A stretch of 64,000 bases of DNA from Strix aluco (GCF_031877795.1 NC_133933.1:24146029-24210028), one strand, 5' to 3'; positions 47,401 to 60,600 are shown, counted from the first letter of the stretch. The notes: generated from the sequence alone by a model not told the origin. Made by a program: numbers and translations.

Positions 47401-49204
47401 CATGGTGCTGCTGTTACAGTCCTTGTCATGGAGCTTGCAAGTATTTACCTGGTGCTTTTGTTGGCTTGAGTCTGCAGAGAAATTTGAACCTCAAATATGT
47501 GAGTTTATAATTTTCATAAGATTTGGAGTACATTAAAAATATGAAAGGAGGTCTAGGTAGTGTGTAGGAGTGGGGGCAGGGAGAATATCTGTATAAATTA
47601 CATGCCAGGGCTGTGACTTTATGTTGAAGGGATAACCACTAACAAGATTTGAAATGTGTCCTAAGAATTGCATTCTTGCTGAGGTGTTTTTCTCTTTCCA
47701 TTAGCAACTTTTACCGATGTCATTATTTTTTTTAATGCTTATGAAGTAAGTCAGAAGTTGAAGTGATCTTGCTACTTCAGGAATAAATGACAAATTTCCC
47801 CTTTCTTTCAGATGAGGCAGAAGTTTAGAGGTTGCACAGATACTAGAAATGCATATGCAAGGGGTGTGAACGAGGGAGGAAATATTGACCGCTCTCATCA
47901 TTTTAGGGCCTGGAGAAAGATGAGGGGCCTTCAGGCAATTCCCAGCCTGATGCTGACCCTCCTTCCATGTCTCCCTGCCTCCTACCCACTCCTGGCTGTG
48001 AGGGAGAGGAACTAGGAACAGTAGCTGCATGTTTTCTGAGGAATCTCTGTACCAGATCTCTATTTATAAGGATTCAGCCAATCTGTGTCACCCTTATGCA
48101 GCACAAAGAGATGAGGCAGGGCAGTGCGTCTGCTCATACATATTTCAAATCCTTTTCTTTTTTTCTTAGGGTTGTTTTCAACTTTATTTTAAAACAGTTA
48201 GGGTAAATCTGACTGCCCTAAAACTAGCTCCTCTTCTATATAGTTGACTCTTGTTGATTTAAAAACAAGAATCATGAGAAAGATTTGCCAGCATAGCATT
48301 TGCTATGCAAAATTTACATGCAGCTGCTTTGAACTAGATTCCCAGCAGAAGTGAAAGGATTTTGAGGCTTCCAGATCTTAGCAGACTACTGTTTTTTGCA
48401 GACAGAAATCTGTATGATATGTACTTCTCCAGAGATCCCTTCCAGCCAGCTAGGACTGTACTATCCTTCTCCTACCCCACTGAGACATATTATCAGCTTT
48501 TGGGAGGGGATCCTTCTGGACCTAGAAAGTTAATTAGCTTTGCTTGTGAATGTCTGCCACTGAAGTGACTGATTACTTTTTGGAAGGAAGGAGAACTCTT
48601 GTCTCTAGAGTTGAAACCAGCAAACACATGCAAATTTGTGTAAATCTTGGTCCTTATTTCTCTTTTGTGGGGCAACACTCTTCTCCATATGTGGGGAAAA
48701 TTTTCCAGCAGTTCTATTTTAGCTTCTGGAGTTGTAGGTTGAATCATAAATCTAGTCTTATAGATCGAGAATATGATCAGGAGTGTTTGAAGGCTGATTG
48801 CAAATCAAACGCTGGTAATTTTGAGTAAGATAGTCTTGCCCTGCCTGACTCCAGCCTGACCAGTTTCACAGAAGCTGAAAATCCGTTGACACCGATAGTA
48901 TTTTTGGGCAATGAAACCATGATCTAATCCAGGGCCAGAGTGGTAAACAAGTGGTTTGCTGTTTAGACATGTGAGGTAACTAACGCAATTAAGGTAATGC
49001 TGGCCACTTACAGGTGAGGTGAAGATGTCTCCTGTGTTGACACAAGAATCTCCTCACTCCTCGGTGGCAATGCTAACTTCGGCGAGTGGACGTTTTTCTC
49101 CTTAGGAGCAGGATCAATTTGATGCCTGATAAATCTTATTAGGTATTCTGTTCATTCCTCAGAGAAGTATCATGAGGGTTAATTATTTCTCTGCTCTGAC
49201 TCAG

Positions 49205-49416
49205 ACAGTGATTTTGTGCCAGAGGATTCTGGCAGTAAGTATAATCCTAGTGATACCCTCAGTGAGGAAACCATTGTTAACAATGTTGATGAGGAAGCGC
49301 TAATGGAAGCTGAACCAGAGCCTGATATAGAAATTGAGAGACCTAAGGCAAACAAAGGAAAGAGGTTGAAAACCTGGCTGTTTTCAGCCTTCCGCAGAAG
49401 ATCTTATGAAAAATAA
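49205..49416 (+). other. Unassigned exon-like open stretch
   Basis: The acceptor-like TTATTTCTCTGCTCTGACTCAG ends at 49204, followed by an open frame to TAA at 49414-49416; the frame is open back to a stop at 49180. The predicted peptide starts SDFVPEDSGSKYNPSDTLSE, is strongly acidic for about 45 residues, then switches to basic (KGKRLKTW...FRRRSYEK). The acidic-to-basic composition looks protein-like. I recognise no family. It could be a terminal exon of an unannotated gene, a fossil of a transposon or gene, or chance. No partner exon or clear poly(A) signal was found nearby. Confidence 0.3.
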
Positions 49417-50149
49417 CTCTTTGTCTTCTCCCCCCTTCCCCTCCTATCCAAACGCAGGCTGCAGAATGGCTCTCCTGAGGCTGAGCTGTGCTAGACGGAG
49501 GGAGTTGATACGCTGCTGAAGTGCTGGTGCCGATTGTCGTTCCCCGGGGAAGATGTGCAGCAAGGAGCAAGTTTCAAATAGAGTGTCTCTTCAGCAAAAC
49601 CGGGCTGCCAGGTGGGGGCTGAGGCCCTTGCTCTGCCCAGGCTCCAGCAAGGCATCGCTCCAGAGCCAGTCAGCACTGTGAATTACAAGTTCGTTGGCCA
49701 TGTTACTCTATTTAGGACAGGTGCTCTGGAATTAGATGTTGCGTGAATAAGACATATTTCCCACATTGTTTTTCTCTATCAGTATTTTATAAGCTCATGA
49801 TGAGAGACCAGTGATATCTACCTGCTGTGCAACTGCTGTGAGGGGCAAAAGGGCTCCCTGTGCCAGCACACAGAGCTAAGCACAATATAGCCCTTAAAAA
49901 GTTTCCCTTGTCCCAAAGAGATTATTTTCCTCTCCTAGTCTCGTGTGGTTTCCAAGGCCCAGTCTAAACACATACAATGACATAGGATAGATAGCTATTT
50001 TCCATACATGGCATTGGTTGTTCAGCAGGAAGCATTCATTGCTTTAAGACAGTACTGAAAGGGATTCTGTTCTGCCCTCCAAAAGGGAAGCAGGCAGGAT
50101 TATCTTGGGTCACATCTTTCTTCTATTAGTCAAATGGTGAAACCAGACA
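49417..50149. other. Intergenic, nothing recognised
   Basis: Mixed-composition sequence after the exon-like stretch. No AATAAA on the plus strand that would close a transcript, and no recognised repeat. Confidence 0.4.
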
Positions 50150-51340
50150 TCTGAGTTGTTTCAGTCTGTGACCTTACCCTGTCCTCTTGACAGATCTCAC
50201 AGCTTTTCAGTTGTCCCTAGTTTATATGCAGGATTCTTCAGTCCCCCTGGCAATCTGCATTCTTTCTCGAGCTTTTTCCTGGTATCTTGGGCCCTTGGGA
50301 GATCACAGCCTCGCCTTGGTTTCTATGTGGCTGCATAGCTAACGACTCCAGTAATTCACTGCCTTAGTCTGGATCCTTCCGCTGAACAAGCTCAAAGGTA
50401 TTCAAGGCCTTCTCCAATGTTTCTTGATGCTATTCAACCTATACACTGTTCTTTCAACTTGCATTCTTCCTGGATGCCTCCAGAAGCAGAACAGCAGGCT
50501 CCAACATTTCCTGACACTGTGGCCCTTTATAGCAACCAGCAGTTTACACATTTATCATTCAACTCACAATCTGCTTCACTGTTTCTGGCATCTTATGGTT
50601 GCTCTCTCATTCCCTAACATGCTATAGCCTTCTTCAGGCTCAGCAGCTGCTCAAAGAAGCTTCCTAAGGCTGGGGAGCTTTTTGCTGAAAACATTTTTCA
50701 GATTCTCCCTCATGCTCTCTAGCAATGAATTTTTTTCTATTTTGTGATACAATATGGTTTTTCTTGGCATATTTCTAATTGCTTCTTCATTTACCTCTAT
50801 TGGTCTCTATCTCCAGCAGTATGTGTTATTCCCCATAAAATCTGGACACTCTGTGGCCTTAGTATTTCAAACATCCTTATAGCTATACCCAGAAGTTGTA
50901 GCTATACCCAGCAGTTGTAGCCCTTCTTGATGTGATTGCATTCAGTAACATTCCCTTGTGTTAGCTGTCTTTTGTGTCCCCAGCAATTCTCAGCCTTCTC
51001 TGGTTTTCATCATCATCCTGAGGCTTGCATCTCATAGCATTGTGAGGCTTTCTCAGACAGCTTTGTCATGATGATGTCTCCTCTGGTTTTCTGTATCACC
51101 CTGGGACCTTCCTTGACATACATATCTTATTCAACTTCCCTTATGTCCCACAGCACTATACAGGCTTTTCCTACATCCTCAGCAACTTTCATGGCACTCT
51201 GATGTCCCTTGGCTGTTATCTGGCTCTCTTTGATCTTTCCCAGCTGAATCGCAGCACTCTCTTAATATCCCTCTCTCTATCCTCTATGATCTTCACAGGC
51301 ACCTCTGGCTCGCTAATGGTTATTTCCACATTCTTTTTTA
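50150..51340. repeat. Pyrimidine-rich tract with degenerate internal repetition
   Basis: About 1.2 kb with recurrent related words: 'CATGCTATAGCCTTCTTCAG', 'CAGCAATTCTCAGCCTTCTC', 'CATAGCATTGTGAGGCTTTC', 'CACAGCACTATACAGGCTTT'. A clear direct duplication, AGCTATACCCAGMAGTTGT twice, lies at about 50880-50918. It reads like a strongly diverged minisatellite on a loose ~60-120 bp period. The period and limits are estimates by eye. Confidence 0.35.
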
Positions 51341-52700
51341 AGTTTGACTCAAAACATTTTCGCTCATCTACAAACATTCGGAGTCATGCAGCCAAAAAGG
51401 TCTTCCTGGTAAAGTACGAGTTCAAGCATCCAATTTGCTTCTCCGACAACATTTTTAAAAGAAAATACGTAGCTGTCTTCATAAATTTTGAGAACAGGAA
51501 ATTGTTACAGCATTTGCAGAAATGTACATGAGCAGTCAGAGGCTCTTTTACTAAGTGACTAAAGTAAAGTAAGGATTATACCATGGTGAGCTTGCCACAT
51601 GTGTAAAGACCCTGCAGAGAATAAGACTGGCAATGCTCTCGAAAATGTGATCCATAATAGCAGTGCCTTTGCTTCTCTTTAATAAGATGCATATCACTGT
51701 TCAGTGCAAAATCATCTTGTAAAGTACTCGAAATATTTGGGTGATGGGTACTGTGGAAATTTAGACTGCTGCTATTCTTACATTAGACATCTTTACCCAT
51801 AATGATTAATAAGAAAATCCTGAGTTGGATACGATGAAGAAATTTTTACTTGCCTGCTAGCTGGCCTCAAAACCCGTTGAGGTTCAAAGTTTTCAAACAG
51901 AAAAAAGAAACAAATGCTGATGTTTACAAAGCTGTAGAATTGGCTTCATTCTTATATCACCTCTTTTGAAAAAAAGATAAGCATTAAATAGTACAGGTTA
52001 CATTTCTTATTAGCTATTATGTAATACCATCATCATCATCGGACTCATCTTTGCTGGTATAATGTAAGCCAACTGCATCCATTCTATGTGGATATCATAG
52101 AATGAATATTCCTTCTTCATAAAAATTCCAGTTCTCAAGCACGTTTGTATACTTTGACTCTCTCCTTGTCCCCAGTGCTTTGATTGCAATAAGAATCCTA
52201 AAATAAGTTTGTTCCTGTCCTTTGTCTTGTGCAGACATGCACACCCATTCCTGGTTTCCACTTAAAAAGATTACAAAAAATCCATGTGATCTAAATCATA
52301 TAGTAGAGCATTACAGTTTTATTTAGTTCCTTAGTCAACCATGCTTTTAGTTATACGTAGCAGTAGACGCCATGTTTAACTGTGCAAGGACTACATGCTT
52401 ATGTGCTTACTTTATTTCCTTTACTGCTGAAGTTCTAAAGCAGTCAACAGTACTTTAAATAGAGATTTATTACTGCTTATGTACCACTGAACTGCAGGGG
52501 AGGGAGGATAAAAACGTTACTGAGTACAGTGGGGTCAATTTGTTTTTGCATGAAAGGACTGTTTAGCAGAAGGCAAAGAAGCTGAACCTGGTGCCAGCTA
52601 TTTTTGCAATAGCCAAGTCCTGTCATCAAAACTGCACAGGCACTGTGCAAACTTAGCTCTGTAGAATGGTAAGGTTAGCTTAAACTTCCAGATGTATGCT
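51341..52700. other. Intergenic, nothing recognised
   Basis: AT-rich sequence between the degenerate repeat tract and the pentanucleotide array. No supported feature. Confidence 0.4.
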
Positions 52701-52710
52701 TCCACAGAAC

Positions 52711-52875
52711 CCTTCCCTTCCCTTCCCTTCCCTTCCCTTCCCTTCCCTTCCCTTCCCTTCCCTTCCCTTCCCTTCCCTTCCCTTCCCTTCCCTTCCCTTC
52801 CCTTCCCTTCCCTTCCCTTCCCTTCCCTTCCCTTCCCTTCCCTTCCCTTCCCTTCCCTTCCCTTCCCTTCCCTTC
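52711..52875 (-). repeat. Perfect (AAGGG)33 / (CCTTC)33 pentanucleotide array
   Basis: 165 bp of uninterrupted CCTTC units on the plus strand (33 copies), i.e. AAGGG on the minus strand. It is followed by degraded CT-rich sequence to about 52905. The open frames made of repeated Gly-Arg-Glu-Gly-Lys or Pro-Phe-Pro-Ser-Leu are artefacts of the array. Purine-strand AAGGG arrays are prone to triplex or quadruplex folding and length change. Confidence 0.97.
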
Positions 52876-53282
52876 CTTCCTCTCTTTGCTCCCCTCCCCT
52901 TCTGGGACAAGTGCAGAAGCCATCTCAGCCAGGTGGACACCAGCAGGTGAAGTCTATTATGGTTGTGACCGCCCTGCAGAACCTAATTCAAGCAAGTGTT
53001 CCAAGTTCAGTCATGGCATCATGGCCTAACTGAGCATAATTTTTTTTTAAACACAAAATCTGAGCTGGACCTGGCAGCTTTTAAAACCTGGATGATTTGA
53101 GGGGAAAGCAAAACCAACAAATATTGAATATAGTCTATATTACTCTTGCATCAGATAGACATTTCTTTTATTGTTTTCCTTAGTAGGAGTTTCCCCAACG
53201 TGAGGGATTCCCCTGTGGGTGCAGAGCAGGCATGACCGCCTTCGGTCCAGATACAGGCTATCATTGTGGCTGCTAGAGAATA

Positions 53283-53380
53283 ACTGTAGAATAATTTAGG
53301 CTCGAATGGACCTCCGGAGGTAATTTGGTCCAACCTCCATTCCAAGTAGGGCCAATTAGATGAGGCTGTTCTGTGATAAT
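53283..53380 (-). mobile_element. CR1 LINE 3'-end fragment
   Basis: The plus strand reads GTAGAATAATTTAGGCTCGA, ATGGACCTCCGGAGGT, TTGGTCCAACCTCC, then AGTAGGGCCAATTAGAT. This is the reverse complement of the conserved CR1 3' UTR ('...GGACTTGATGACCT..TCCAACC...'). Short, 5'-truncated and diverged. Confidence 0.75.
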
Positions 53381-54246
53381 CCTTCTCTGATAGATGGCAC
53401 ATGGCAAAAATAAAGCCTTTTAGATTAGAAAAGCATTTCTTAAAATTCTTGTGAGCATAGCCCACTCCTGAATCATTTGTCTTCCCAAGGTTTACCTGAG
53501 TGCAGCCCTTCTGCCCAGACTAGGGAACAGTGAACTACCACTAACTGATAGCAACAGCTCAAATTCCTCCAAGGTGAAGGAGTGAGAATTGATTATAACT
53601 TACTTGATTGAAGTGTGAAGATCCATTTCTTTGCCTTGGAACAACTGCACTGCAGTGAGCAGTTAGATGAGCTTGCATAAGTACTTGCAACCAGTTCTCA
53701 TGCCCATATTCTGCAGGAAATGATCAGCATCTAGAAAGTAGATTAATTGCTGTTCCCTATCTTGTTTTTTACTACATCTTTTTTCTTTCTGTTATTTACC
53801 TAAATTTATGGTTCATACTTCTTAGTTAAGAAGGAAAATATCTTTTCTTGTTCTTAAATGTTTCAGACTCCTTGTGATTCTGTTTGAATCCTTTTTCATT
53901 GGAAAGGGCATTGCAAAATTAAGTTTTCTGTTGCTTTTGCTTGCAGTTTGCCTCATGGTTGATGTAGTGGCATTACCTCTAGCAATGCTCATTCTGTCTT
54001 TAGCCTCTGTATTGATATTTCTCCCAATAAGTGAGAAATCTATTTTTGTGACATCTTGTGACAACCAGCTCAAGTGACATAAGCCACTGAACAGCTATTG
54101 AACAAATCTAGGCTAGATTCAGAATAGTAAATTAGAGGGAGAAGTCTCCCCATTCAAATAGCAACAACAGATTAATCTGGACCAAATTTGTGTCCTTCAG
54201 CTTCTACTTTGTGTGACAACTGTCCACTTAAAATAGCATTGAAATG

Positions 54247-54263
54247 AAAAAAAAAAAAAAAAA
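54247..54263. repeat. Poly(A) run, 17 bases
   Basis: Uninterrupted A tract. No source element recognised upstream. Confidence 0.85.
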
Positions 54264-55424
54264 GGAAGCTGTGACAGTACTTTCAGTCCCCTTGCGGAAG
54301 GTGTTGGTTCACCCCTAATGCATAACGCACAGGCTCTGAGAAATACACATCCCATCAGTTCTCAGCATCCGCAATGTTATAAAGCAGTTTGGAAAAGAAA
54401 GGGAAGAATAACTTCTCCAAATGCAGCTAGAGAGCAGAAGTTTGAGAGAGCCCTGGATATAATTACCTGAGGCTGGAGTCCAGCCAGGAGAATGCTGAGC
54501 TAAGGAACAGTAAAGTCCTGACTCTGCACAAGAGATCCAGACAAATTTAAAAGAAACTGCAATAACAGAAGTGGGATTTGAGCATCTGGGAAGACGTTTG
54601 AGAGAGTGAATGAATACAAACTAAGGCCTCTAGGGAGTCTGATAGGAAACAAAAGGAGCAAAATCAAGAACAGAGGAATATAATGGTAATATATGTGGCA
54701 CTGACTGTCTTATACTCAGTGAGTGCTAAAACTGTATCTTGTACATGGTCTAAGAGAAATAACTTCTCTGAGTTCATTTAACCCTCTACCCAGGCCAAAC
54801 TACATGAACAAGGATGACAAGACATGTTATCTCTGTTGTGTTCTTAAACAGCAATGAATAAGAACTGAGTCAGACCTGATAAATATGGTAAATCTTTAAT
54901 GTAACACCAGGTTAATTAGCCACCATTAAAGGAAAGCTTGCGCGGGAAGAAGTCTTTCTCTCTGTTGGGCTGAGTCTCAGCCTAGAAGGATTTTACCTTT
55001 AATCCCAAATTCCTTAAAGGGTAGCTATTCTAACACTTGGCTACTGTTTCTTGCCAGCACTGGTATCAAACAAGCATTTCAATTTTCCTTCACTCACACG
55101 TTTTTACAGTCTTCACAACTCCAGAATCAGCAAACCAATACACCCAATGGAAGCACGACAACGAGTCTGCTACCGGCTACCTTTCATTTTAAGATCCTAT
55201 TCTGTTTTTCTTTGTATTTGCTGGGAGCTAAGAGCATACTTGGGCAGCTACCATTGATCAGACTGTGCACAAAGCTTTTCGGTGCCTCTGAACTGTTCTC
55301 GTTCAGGCACTCTAAATGGTTTATAAGGTTTGTCAAAGAGAAGTGGTTTAAAAAGGAATGCAAATGAAAAAGTGGAGAGCTGATGGATGAGAGCAGAGAA
55401 GGTGGTCCAGAAGGCAATGTTAAA

Positions 55425-55475
55425 AAAAGAAAAAAAGAAAAAAAAAAAAAAGGAGGGGCCGGAGGGAAGGTGGAA
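55425..55475. repeat. Purine-only A-rich then G-rich tract
   Basis: A-rich stretch with single G interruptions passing into GGAGGGG and GGAGGGAAGG. Low complexity. Confidence 0.75.
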
Positions 55476-58400
55476 CATGAGGAAATCCAAGTGGGGTAGT
55501 ATCCGGGATTTGAAACTGTACGTTCTTCCCACTGGCAGGTTTTTTCTTACTTTCCCTTAGCTCTTTCTTTTTTCACATTCCTTTTCCCCCAGCTCATTTG
55601 TTTTATGCCAAGAGGCTTATTTGTCTTTCCTGGCTTATTTGTAGTGCCTCTGGATTTAGGCATCCTGATAAATCAGTTCCTCTGAAGACTGTGATCTAAA
55701 AATGAATGTTGGGATGGATTTTGAGCTAATTTAAACTGATATACATCTGACAAAGTGAAGTTTAGCCATGTAAAATTCCACTGCTTAAGCAAATGCATAA
55801 ACAATGAACATTATTCCCCTTCAGTGTGTCAGAAAAAGAAATCGTCTGCTCCTTCCAAACAGATTATTTTAAATTTGAAACACGTACCTGTAAATGTCTG
55901 TATTTTGCAGTTTTGAAAATCTAAGCATGGAAATGTATTATGTTAACACCTACCACACTTCAAGAGATTGTCTTCTACTGAGCATATTATTTTTGAGAAG
56001 TGGTAAACCTTTCATTAGCTTCCTCCGCCTGAATGTATTGGTTTAATTGTGTTTTATTTGTTTCTATAATATCATGCGTGCTTACTGGGCTTTAGCAGAC
56101 AAATGTAAGCCAGGGTCAGAGTGCAAGCTCAAACAACAATCTGCAATTTTCAGCACCCTGCAGGATTTGGCATTTCATTAGTATTTTTTGGTTTTATTTT
56201 ATTATTAAACACAGAATGAGAGCACCATAGAACTGATTCATCTTGGTCACTGTTCTTATATGACTGGCTTGGAATTGAAAAAATATATTCTAGAGACAGC
56301 TTTGCTTCTGATCTTAGGGAAAGCACTGATGGGAATTAGTTAGGTGCTGCTACTTAGAAAGAAGGCAGATAATTAGAATCCAGATTTTAATCATGCTGCC
56401 TTTGAAAGCAAAACAAAATCAGTAACAATCTAAAATCATGTCCCTTGCCACTTTTCACTTTAGTCAGACGATGCCCGATTCCCACTAAATGCCAAGAGCA
56501 TTACTCCACGTTGAGAGATGAGCTCCAATGAATTTTGCTGCAGCAGCTACAGAAGTTGCTGCCCCAGGCTTCCCACCCTGCTGCTTTGCTGGAGGTTATC
56601 ACCACCCAAACAACGTTGGCAGAAAAGAGTACGTCACGCCTCAGTTTCTTCATGGTTGTCTACTTACATTCACCTCGACTGGATTTTAGACAGGATTTGC
56701 ACCAATTCTCCCACAGAGGTGGAAGCACAGGCTTCCTGCAGCGCACTTGGCCATCAGGTGGAAATCTCCATTAGAAGGATGGAGCAGCTGAAGGTGGCAG
56801 CTCTTGATGGTACCACAGCAAAACTCATCTGTCAGTGGTGGGGGAGGTGTCAGCTCACCACTGTATGACAACTGCATGGCAACAACAAATTAGGCAGGAA
56901 AGAGGTTAGGGACTCAAATAGCAAAATAAACAAAAATACACATGTATAGAAATAAGAGAAGGACAAAATGCTTTAAGATCCAAACAAGAATTCACATGGT
57001 GAGTAAAATGATTATTGGAGAGCTGCACCTTGACATCTTCCTTTTCCAACAAATGTTTTTCTCTCACTTCAAGCTACACTCTGTGTTCTGCTGATTTGCT
57101 TCATTAGAAAGGACAAAACGCAGAGATAGCCACTGGATGAGCTGGGGGCTTTGCGACAGGAAATGGAGACTTTCAGCTGCGTGTCAGTAGTTGCAATGCT
57201 GTCTGGATGGGTTTTGATGGTGTTACCAGCCAATGCAGTTTAGTATCTTCTGTGAAATGGCTCACTGATGTCAGACCAGTCCTAGCGACAGCTAATGTTG
57301 CTTTGCCACCAACTGGGCAGTCAAAGCAGAAAGGACAGAGGATGAGCAATCAATGGATACCGACTTATAAAATTGCTTTCAAAATGGCAACAGGTAAGTC
57401 AGGTGGGACAAATAATGGGGATAAGCAGAAAAAGGTTTGTGCTTTTATTGTCATATGCACAAGGGCCAAGTGCCACACCACCAGTGGTGCTTAGACCTTT
57501 TGTTATCTCTGAAGATATGAGAATTACACTCAGAATAAAAGTGCAAGGACACTATGGCATCCGCTGGATCTACCACCTGCCATTAGAGTAAAAAGCTATC
57601 ATCAACTTCAGACATTTGGAGTTCAAAGATACAGGCATGCCAGCCCTAACTAACTGATGTTAGTTCTTGTCCTTTAGTCCAACCGGAGACCCAATGTTTA
57701 GATGCCTAATTTCTTAATTCATTATTCTCCTTAACCCTGACTAGAAGCAAAATACATTTGTCCAGAAAACAGTGTGCAATTGCTCTGGAAACTGCTGAGC
57801 TCCTGCCTTTTTGGTGTGCTGTTGAAAATCAAATTATATAGCTTTAGCAACAGAACTATAATTAGGGTCAGTGGAAAACTGTGGGTAGGATAATATTGTG
57901 GATTCTGCAATTTTTGTCATGTTGCTCCATAATATGCCAGAACCCAATAGTTTTATTGCTCTGCAGTGCATTAACACTGTCAGTGAAACATCCCCTGCTT
58001 CCTGATGTGGAACTGGCCCTTCTGTGAGCACATTGCCAAACCTGGCCTCAATTTACAGTAATCCGCCACTATGTTCCTCCCGCAGTTGATGGCAAAGCTC
58101 CTGTTAACTTCCGTAGGAGCTGGGCAGGCCTAGGCAGGGAAAATAGGGATGGATAAGGAAGATGATAGAGCAGAGCTGAAGAGAAAAGAAGGCAGGCTAT
58201 CGTGTTTCATTATAATCTCTCCATTTATCACTGGATCTCATACTGATATCACCAGGAGGTTTGTTCATAGATTAAAATTATGTTGTAACTAAAATTTAAT
58301 CACTACTTATTTTCCTGTTCTCCATCACACTAAGAAAATCTCTCCACTAGACTACTGCTGCTTCTGCCTCTGGGCTATTAAGTTCCTCCTTTTCCTCCTC

Positions 58401-59399
58401 AGATTTTCTTCTGCTTATTCTTCACCCCCTGCTTATTCCTCATCGCCCCCCCCCCCCATCTTTCTTCCAGCCATTTCCATATCTTGCCTCTTGGGGGACT
58501 TCATTCTCTCCTCTTGCACCATTCCAACGCCCAACATAATTAGCTGTGGGCCTGCTAAAGACTGACTGTCATGGGTTGTTGTTGGCCCTTTCAGCCACGA
58601 GAATACACCTCCTGAGATCATTCTTTCAGGATGTCAGCAAACTCAGGCAAATGTTACAAGACTGATATCATAGTTGGAAGGCTGCCCAGAATCACTTTTT
58701 ATCAAAAAAAAAATAATAATAATACTAAAAAAATCAAGTTTTAACTCTCGTGACTATAGAGGTGGTCTGAAGATGTAATACAGGTTCAAATAATTACAAA
58801 GATAATGCAAGATCCAGGCTCATGCTTCATTCCTTGTGACAGAAGAGGGAAATAAAAATGAAGGGGAAAAAAAAGTGAGCAAATTGTGGGAAAGAAGCAC
58901 AGAAACAGAAGAGGTGGAAAGGAAAACAGTGATGGAAAAATATAGAAAGCTCTCATTTTTATTGAAAAAGTGTGAAACAGACAAACAAAAAATAAACAAA
59001 AGCCTAAGGACTGAAGAAAAAATAAAAGGAGGAAGAGAAGGAAGACTAACAAGATAAGCTGGGGTTGGTTGAATTCAATTTGAGCACTGCAGTGAAAAGT
59101 TCCAACAATGGAATTACAGTCCAGATTCTTTAGATTGCAAAGTTGTTTGTGAAGAGACTGACTTTCCTCTGTGCTTACACAACACCCACTGACTTAGGAA
59201 TTACCACCACATGAATACTTACTAATGCTAATAATAAAAGGTTGAAGTAATTCTTGCACCAGATGACTTGGAGGAACCTCTGCATGAGGTGGCAGAAATA
59301 AAAACTGGATAAAAATGGAAGTGGTCAAAGCAGATGAGTAATGGTTGAGCTCCAGTTCTTGTGTTCTTGTATTTCCTATTTTCTGAATGCATTGACGTA

Positions 59400-59440
59400 C
59401 ACACACTCATGCACACACACACACATATATAAATACATAT
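59400..59440. repeat. CA/TA microsatellite
   Basis: Interrupted CA units followed by ATATATAAATACATAT. Short. Confidence 0.75.
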
Positions 59441-60419
59441 AAGAATTAGCTTTTTAAGGAAGGAAAGTTGATGTCCTTTCACATGTTACCACATTGATTT
59501 CCCTTTGTTTCATTGGAAAGGCTGGAATTCCAAATCCACAGTTGGAGGCAGAGGTCCACGGACAACTCTTACTGTGTGGAAGTGTATCATCCTCTGTGCA
59601 GGCTGCAAGGAGGCAAGGCATTCACTTTTTTAGTGGACCTCAGTAGGAAAAATAGAAAAATACTGTAAGTCAGAAATGCTGGGTTCTATTCCAAATTCTG
59701 GGAGGAACACACCTAGGCACAGAGTGAGCTCTTAACACAGCTTTGAAGTTTTCAGCTCCTCCTGTAGCTTTTTCTTCTTACAGTCGCAATTTCTCTCCTT
59801 GTAACCCTTACGTCTCCTTGACTCCATCCCTGTTTCTCAGTCTCCTTTCAGCTTCAAGTTTTAGTCCTCACCATTGCCACATTCCAGCTGCCAGGAGCTT
59901 CTTCTCCTAGTCCTTGTCTTAAGAGTCCCCTGCTTCCAAGCTCCACAGGTCAGTCCCTGGTACTCCAGCTACCCCTGGTACCTCACCTCAGGGCTGCTCC
60001 CCCTGGTCTCCCACCCAGCTCTCTGTCACACCACACAAGTTTAATCCAAGCCTGTCCATTCTTGACTGAATGAGTGCAAAGCAATTTTCAGAGGCCTGGC
60101 CAAATGGGGAGGCTTGTGGTATGAACCACTAAAGGTGCCTCCTTGATATCAGCATTCATGATCCTTTCCTCCTTCAGAGTAAGGATGGGCTCCAATTCCT
60201 ACAGAAAAGGATGTGAATGTTTTTAAGGCAAAACAATATTCTTCTTTCTTGCCTGGGTTACTTTGGCTAGAATTATCCAAAAGTATTCAGGTAAGGTGGA
60301 TACCCAGCATGGTAACTTTCAGCTGTCATAGTACTTGCTAATATTGTAATACTGTAATTCAGTCAGAAAACAGTGACTTAAATGGAGAGTGCAAAAACCT
60401 CACCTACAGGAAGCCTTAT

Positions 60420-60600
60420 CTTATTATCCATAATGTCACAAACTACTTTACAAAATAGCTACATCTACTTTGAAAATTGCAACCGAAGACCTCTGCTCAC
60501 CTTAAACACATTTACAGTCTCCCAGCCTCCCTAGGAGGGGGAAATTACCACACAGACAGAAATGGAGGCACAAATGCATTGGAGAGAGGGTTTGGAGTAA
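60420..60600 (+). repeat. Possible MIR/L3-like fragment
   Basis: CCTCCCTAGGAGGGGGAAAT then GACAGAAATGGAGGCACAAA resembles the 'CCCTGTGAGGTAGGTA...ACAGATGGGGAAACTGAGGCAC' region. Diverged. Confidence 0.35.

Larger units (their letters stand above)
41100..49180. other. Intergenic, SRP9 side of the ENAH interval
   Basis: About 8 kb with no supported exon. It contains short simple repeats and homopolymers, listed separately, and one ancient dispersed repeat word near 44.41 kb. By mammalian synteny the next gene to the right should be ENAH on the plus strand, but its coding sequence is not seen. Confidence 0.5.
53381..60415. other. Intergenic, mostly unrecognised
   Basis: About 7 kb with A-rich tracts (54247-54263; 55425-55452), a 12-base C run (58446-58457) and a small CA/TA microsatellite (59412-59440). 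No exon or RNA gene could be supported. Confidence 0.45.

Noticed and set aside
52675-53033. Open frames with repeated Gly-Arg-Glu-Gly-Lys or Pro-Phe-Pro-Ser-Leu
   Set aside because: Produced by translating the pentanucleotide array, whose unit leaves all frames open.
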